A stretch of DNA of 64,000 nucleotides, taken from positions 1 to 64,000 of the forward strand of contig BQMF02000780.1 of the NCBI GenBank assembly GCA_027922465.2, written 5' to 3'. Below the pieces are notes generated by a model. The model was not told the origin of the DNA and did not search any database. It saw only the letters and a list, made by a program, of their open reading frames with translations. The position numbers and the translations under genes were made by a program. Numbering within the stretch: position 1 is the first letter of the stretch; the number at the start of each line of letters is the position of its first letter. The stretch comes from Turritopsis dohrnii (lineage: Eukaryota; Cnidaria; Hydrozoa; Anthoathecata; Oceaniidae). Of this stretch, positions 59,615 through 64,000 are shown in pieces.

Positions 59615-60011
59615 TCCAAAAATCTTTTCAACGATGTATAATATAACATATTTTACTCTACCTTGTTAGTTTCTTTCAATCTGGTCAGTAAATTACATCC
59701 GTGACGTATAGCGCGCCTTCTGTGACGTAAAACTCGTCCCCAGTCCATTTTCAGATATGGGTTGTAATGTTTTTTGGAATCAGTATTAAAAAACCTTTCC
59801 ATTGATATATAACATGTTATATTTTGGAGAAAAACATTTTTTTTTTATTAGGCAGACATTCTGGTCTGTAAAATACACGGACAGGTGTTCTGGGAATGGG
59901 TCTGAGTCTTAAAATGTTTCTTTCCACCTAAAGTACGTCTGTACCAAATTTCGTGCTTTCTACTCAAAAATGCACAATTGAACACTATTTTTACACACTT
60001 TCCCTGGACTA
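59615..60011. repeat. Right terminal inverted repeat of Academ-like element
   Basis: Inverted partner of 53549-53940; includes the probable promoter side of the minus-strand gene, whose ATG is about 290 bp inward. Confidence 0.9.
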
Positions 60012-60454
60012 CAAATGCAGAGTCAAAACGTGTATTCTCATTTTTATGGCGCCTTTTCTCAAAAGAAAGGCAGTCTTTGAAGCATGAAACCCTCGAGTGT
60101 CTTTTACATGTGCGAACTGACAATGATTTCAGCAAGGAAAGGTACACCGAAGTTGTAAACATGTTCATGACCGAGTTTCCCGATGGTACCTTGCGAAAGA
60201 ATAAACGACATTTACAAGGTCATAAGTATCCACAAAATCGAAAGTCTACAAAGCAAGCTCGTATTGATCTCACTTCTGCCATTGATGAGGCATTACCATC
60301 ATCAGATGACGATGACTTATCTTCTGAAAACGATAACTTACCGTCACTTCCGCAAGACATTCCACTTGAAGATATCCCTGTCGATAATAGTGATTGGACA
60401 GATTCAGATGAGGACATATTGCATCATTTTACTAAGTCAAAGTTGAATATATAA
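60012..60454 (+). pseudogene. hAT transposase, C-terminal dimerisation part
   Basis: Reads NAESKRVFSFLWRLFSKERQ, LKHETLECLLHVRTDND and an acidic tail (SSDDDDLSSENDN) to a stop at 60454. SNAESxRVFS is the hallmark of the hAT dimerisation domain. It is the continuation of the segment ending at 53548; the codons for S-N straddle the Academ-like insertion and its CAA duplication. Confidence 0.85.
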
Positions 60455-61536
60455 CGTCTTCTGTTCTCCATTGTTATTGCCAAATATGCAATTTGCAACA
60501 TTAAATGTATTTCTTCTATTTATATGATATGTTTATATTTTACAGAGTTTTTCCGATTCTCCTTTTTCGCTTGAATGAAATTGATGTATACATTTATGCA
60601 ACAAAGTTTCTCTCAAAAATGGCCTTTACACTTTTGAATTTTAACAAGACAAGAATGCAGATTTAATAGCCTTATGACCGTTTACTCAGCATTTAGTTCA
60701 TTTATCTGTGCATTCTTATTTCATGTATTTCATGTATTTCAAGAAAAAACTGTTAGCTCGTGAACTGATAACCTCTATGTTTTAATTTCATTCCATTACG
60801 GTTAGTTTCCTCAAAAAATGCTTTGATAATTTGTTAAAAATTGATTTGTCTTTACAATTACGGTAGAACTATTACATATTTTTCGGTTAGTTTCCTCAAA
60901 AAATGCTCTGATAATTCGTTGAAAATTGATTAGATTTGACTGAAGTCTTAACTTAAGTTCACACCACAAGTAAAACTAAGAGTAGTTTTACCCTAATGAT
61001 CCATCGCTTCTACATAATATTGACGAAAGATAAGATTAGCTTTCTGCTAATTCTGGTGTTTGGGGTTCACCAGTAACTAGCTGGTCTAGGACGCTAGACT
61101 GCTAGAATCGTCCCCCACGTCAATATGAAATTGCAGTCGCAAATTTCTGGACGCTGTCGTAAATTTTGCCGTCGCGAATTTTCGACTGCCGTCCTACATT
61201 TTCCCTACGACGGCAAAATTTTGCCGCCGGCTTTTTCAGAAATTCAGAGGGCTGCTAAAATAAAAGTGATATGCACAATCGCGGATTATTATAATAAGAT
61301 TGAAGTTTCTTTCATTTTGAATATATATGTCCATTCTAATTCTTTGTATGCACTCAGGGCACATGAAATTAGTTTGGTGTCCAGTTTCTTCAGCAATTGC
61401 GTAGTTATCAGGTAAACGACCTGGTTGTTTATGTGTATAAGCAATGTGTATGTGTATCAGGTTATAAGCAAATGAAATCCATAATACAAAGGGTTTGGAA
61501 CTAGTTTGCTTTTAATATACTAACATACTTTCTTCA
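60455..61536. other. hAT 3' region and flank, non-coding
   Basis: Holds the right hAT terminus (to 61254). TTTCCTCAAAAAATGCT occurs twice (about 60807 and 60890). No gene seen. Confidence 0.5.
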
Positions 61537-61562
61537 GACATAAATAGAAGACAAAACTTTTT

Positions 61563-61604
61563 GTTAGTACTACTAGTTTCATCCTTTCGGAATCCTCAGC
61601 TAAC
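61563..61604 (-). ncRNA. Hammerhead ribozyme candidate, PLE C left pLTR
   Basis: 42 nt on the minus strand: stem I GTTAG/CTAAC, core CTGAGGA, stem II TCC/GGA closed by a GAAA tetraloop, GAA, stem III AC/GT with loop TAGTA, cleavage-site A. All elements of a compact hammerhead are present. Confidence 0.75.
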
Positions 61605-61613
61605 TGAAATACG

Positions 61614-63493
61614 TTACAAAATATACAATGTATTGGCATCTTTTTCGATTGGTTTTGACGTCACAAGTTGTTTAATATGAATTTGTTTCTCTGTTCTCTG
61701 GTGACGGCACTTCGCTATGAGTTCCTCACGCTTGTTCAGGAGGTTTCTGTCCCCGCTTTTTTCCAGTATCAGAAGCTTCTCATCTAAACATAGGTTGCAC
61801 TTTCCTGTCGAAGGATTGTACGGCCGGCATTTCTTTCTGATCTTCCATGATATTGTTGGTGATTCATTTCTGTTTTTTAATCTCCAATCTTCCTTTGATA
61901 GTTCAGTGTCTTTTTCATTATGGTTGAACAATTAATTAATTTTTCGTTTACGACACTCATTGTTCGTTGATGTTTCGTTGCGACTCTCGGGTGGTTTGTT
62001 TTGAAGCTTGTAGCTATATCCACTCCTATCTAGTGTTTTTTGGTAGTATGGAGCAGACTGCTTGAAGATGTTTTCATTTTTCGATAATGTGTTTAGCCTT
62101 TTCTCGATTGAAACCGGTAACTGTTTGATTATGTTCAATGGATGGTTTGATTTTGTGTTGATATATATCGTTTCGTCATTGGGTTTACGATAAGGTCGGT
62201 ATGTACCATCTTTTAGATTGAAGGTTACGTCCAAATAATTAATGATTATCAGGTTACATTCAATTTCAAGGTCGAGTCCATTCTTCTTGAAAATGGCACA
62301 GAAGTGTTTACGTGTTTGATCTGCTCTGGGACCGCTGATGTTACGAAAAACAGCTAGGCCATCGTCTCTGTACAGACCAATGTCGTTCTTGTTGTAAGAT
62401 TTTGAAATCTGTGAGAGTATATATAGTCCTACTAATTCACAAATTTCAGCACCGTCATACGCACCCATCGTCACGTCGAACGTGGCATTATTTTTTTCTA
62501 ACCCATGGCTCACCGTTACTGTATAAGAGCGCTTTTCAGGCATGTTGTATAACTTCGAGGTCGTTACTGCTGATTCTCACATTTTTTTTTCGCGAAAGTT
62601 ATAGCATTTTGTAATAGCTTCTCGGTGATTGAAGGATAAAATTCATTTATATCAAACATCATGAACTTGCATTGTTTCTTATCATGAATGCTTTCAAACC
62701 ATTTCAGCACTTCTGGGGTATTTTTCCATTGTTGAAGGCCAAGCACATTTCGAACGCTGTTGTTGATATTCTCAATGATCGTTTTGCTAATTCTACCGAT
62801 CTCGTTTATCGCTGGGTTTGTCAGTCTGGTAGGTAATTTGGTTTCAAAGTTCGGCTTATGGTCTTTCAAGCTTATGAAACATTCTGATTTGCAATTCGTG
62901 TTCATTCTGTCTGAAATTCTGTATTTCTCAGCTATTCTCTTTCCATTGTGGTTGATCGTTTCGCATACTTGGGAAGTCGTTTTTTTGTATGTTTTAGTGA
63001 TAGCGTCATAGAGAATCTTGTTGTAATTCTCTTTCTTCAGTTTATACATATTGGATGTTTTGTCTGCAGGAGTTTATGTTGTTGGCGATGATCTAATTTG
63101 TTTGATATCATTCTTGAGTTTTTTCTGGAACTCGCAGTTTATTTTTCTAAATTTGATCTTCTTAACGAGGTCGAATAAATCGGTTTCGAATCCCGTTAGA
63201 TCTTTATTCAGTGGTGGACAGTTTGGAGTCTTCATTCTGCACGTGTTTTTAGGTGTCTCGTCGTCAGCGATTGTATCAGCGCCATGATTGTTATGGATAT
63301 CATAAAATAAAGCCTTCCATCTCATTCGTCGAATAACCGCTTTAATTTTCTCAATCAATTGTAATTTGTAATGTCTTTCATCAGGTATTGGTATGTTTTT
63401 CGTCGAATACCCAAAGTTGAATCTCTCCATGTTTAAAGAACGTTTGAAGGTTAAAGTGCTCAACAATGAAGGAGCTAAATGCTGAATGATCAA
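61614..63493 (-). pseudogene. PLE C: RT (YRDD type), internally deleted
   Basis: Collinear pieces: MERFNFGYSTKNIPIPDERH to FRKINCEFQKKLKNDI (63493-63074), CFISLKDHKPNFETKLPTRL and FMMFDINEFYPSI (63049-62564, motif A), DVTMGAYDGAEICELVG and IGLYRDDGLAVF (62543-61932, motifs B and C), and KKCRPYNPSTGKCNLC...LLNKREELIAKCRH (61931-61614). Compared with PLE B, about 140 residues between RKRKI and the post-endonuclease region are gone, deleting the GIY-YIG core, with a TAA at the junction. Frameshifts near 63060 and 62553. It supplies the N-terminus that PLE B lacks. Confidence 0.85.
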
Positions 63494-63566
63494 ATCTTAT
63501 TACGTAGAAAGTGCTCTACCGAAGAAGCAATAATACTTCAGACATAAATAGAAGACAAAACTTTTT

Positions 63567-63608
63567 GTTAGTACTACTAGTTTCATCCTTTCGGAATCCT
63601 CAGCTAAC
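63567..63608 (-). ncRNA. Hammerhead ribozyme candidate, PLE C right pLTR
   Basis: Identical 42-nt hammerhead arrangement to the left pLTR copy, giving one ribozyme in each terminal repeat, as expected for processing of PLE transcripts. Confidence 0.75.
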
Positions 63609-63725
63609 TGAAATACGTTACAAAATATACAATGTATTGGCTTTTTTTTTTTATTGATTTTGATTGGTTTTGACGTCACAAGTTGTTTAATATGAATTTG
63701 TTCTGGTAACGGCACTTCGCTACGA

Positions 63726-64000
63726 GTTTGTAACGTACTTATATATACCAATAACATAAGAATATACAAAGACATGAAAACAAAATACAGGCACGTTTTT
63801 TTTATTGGCAACCATAGTCAGACATTATTATTAACATGAATCTTTATACAGTGACTTTTTTTAGTAGTAATGTTGCTTAATTTGTTGCTAAGCGTTAGTG
63901 GTAATATTGTTTCTTAACTGTTTGAGAAAATTTATAAGTGTTGCACATAAACTTGTTGCTTAAAAATGTGCATCTGAGCAGAAATATGTACAAGCAAAAG
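63726..64000. other. Non-coding window end
   Basis: AT-rich; TTGTTGCTTAA-like words recur (63866, 63951). No gene seen. Confidence 0.4.

Larger units (their letters stand above)
53549..60011 (-). mobile_element. Academ-like DNA transposon, apparently complete
   Basis: Terminal inverted repeats of about 390-400 bp (53549-~53940 and ~59615-60011) start TAGTCCAGGGAAAGTGTG and are nearly identical over most of their length (one arm has extra bases near the tip). Flanks show CAA on both sides (53546-53548; 60012-60014), a 3-bp target duplication. It holds one five-exon gene with no visible breaks. Superfamily placement (AcademX-like) is inference from the 3-bp duplication and the nuclease-like C-terminal region. 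Confidence 0.85.
51107..61254 (+). mobile_element. hAT element (ZNF862/KIAA1586-like) with nested insertion
   Basis: Terminal inverted repeat CAGCCCTCTGAAT at 51107 and its complement ending at 61254, both directly next to CTAAAA outside (a 6-bp direct repeat; hAT duplications are usually 8 bp). Subterminal ACGACGGCAAAATTTTGCCG-type palindromes occur at both ends (51165-51195; 61205-61232). The transposase is on the plus strand and is interrupted at 53549-60011 by an Academ-like element. Confidence 0.82.
61537..63725 (-). mobile_element. PLE C with direct terminal repeats (pLTRs)
   Basis: A ~180-bp direct repeat flanks the coding region: 61537-61715 and 63534-63725, sharing CTTCAGACATAAATAGAAGA, CAAAATATACAATGTATTGG and GACGTCACAAGTTGTTTAAT. 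The left copy overlaps the end of the coding region. The right copy has small indels. Tandem pLTRs are a known PLE arrangement. Confidence 0.85.

Overview
The window is AT-rich eukaryotic DNA: GT-AG introns, canonical metazoan-style splice sites, no operons and no ribosome binding sites. The repeat spectrum is Helitron, Penelope-like elements (PLEs) with GIY-YIG endonuclease, DIRS, CR1/L2-like LINE, ISL2EU, MULE, ZNF862/KIAA1586-like hAT, an Academ-like element and a tyrosine-recombinase element. This fits an invertebrate metazoan, most likely a cnidarian; that placement is inference from TE composition and not from any species marker. I saw no rRNA, tRNA or CRISPR.

Layout. 0.1-1.4 kb: minus-strand gene made of tiny phase-1 exons, the only good host-gene candidate. 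2.0-6.5 kb: Helitron Rep/helicase with one intron, one stop and one small deletion. 7.3-10.5 kb: decayed DDE-like gene with coiled coil and PHD finger. 11.4-11.6 kb: ISL2EU transposase scrap. 11.7-21.3 kb: four PLE copies (A, B, D, E) from at least three lineages, in both orientations. 21.3-30.5 kb: multi-exon zinc finger/tyrosine recombinase/Myb-like gene, invaded by two foldback MITEs and bracketed by arrays of a GGGACTTTYGCTACC-type motif. 30.6-33.3 kb: CR1/L2-like LINE. 33.8-38.0 kb: DIRS element with inverted terminal repeats. 38.0-40.2 kb: ISL2EU (THAP, DDE and YqaJ genes), whose YqaJ gene is cut by a four-unit head-to-tail array of non-autonomous Helitrons (40.2-44.2 kb). 44.2-47.6 kb: decayed multi-exon MULE cut by a LINE. 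48.5-50.7 kb: second, deleted DIRS. 51.1-61.3 kb: hAT element carrying, inserted in its C-terminal coding region, a complete Academ-like transposon (53.5-60.0 kb) with long terminal inverted repeats and an apparently intact five-exon gene. 61.5-63.7 kb: another PLE (C) between direct repeats.

How it fits together: the window is mostly a stack of nested insertions. Several can be read as precise events because removing the inserted element at its target duplication re-joins a coding frame: the TTAA foldback in the recombinase gene, the CAA-flanked Academ-like element in hAT, and the Helitron array in YqaJ. Three PLE ends and one pLTR pair carry hammerhead-ribozyme-like folds. Most copies are dead; the Academ-like gene and the DIRS tyrosine recombinase ORF look intact, and PLE E is one stop codon from being open.
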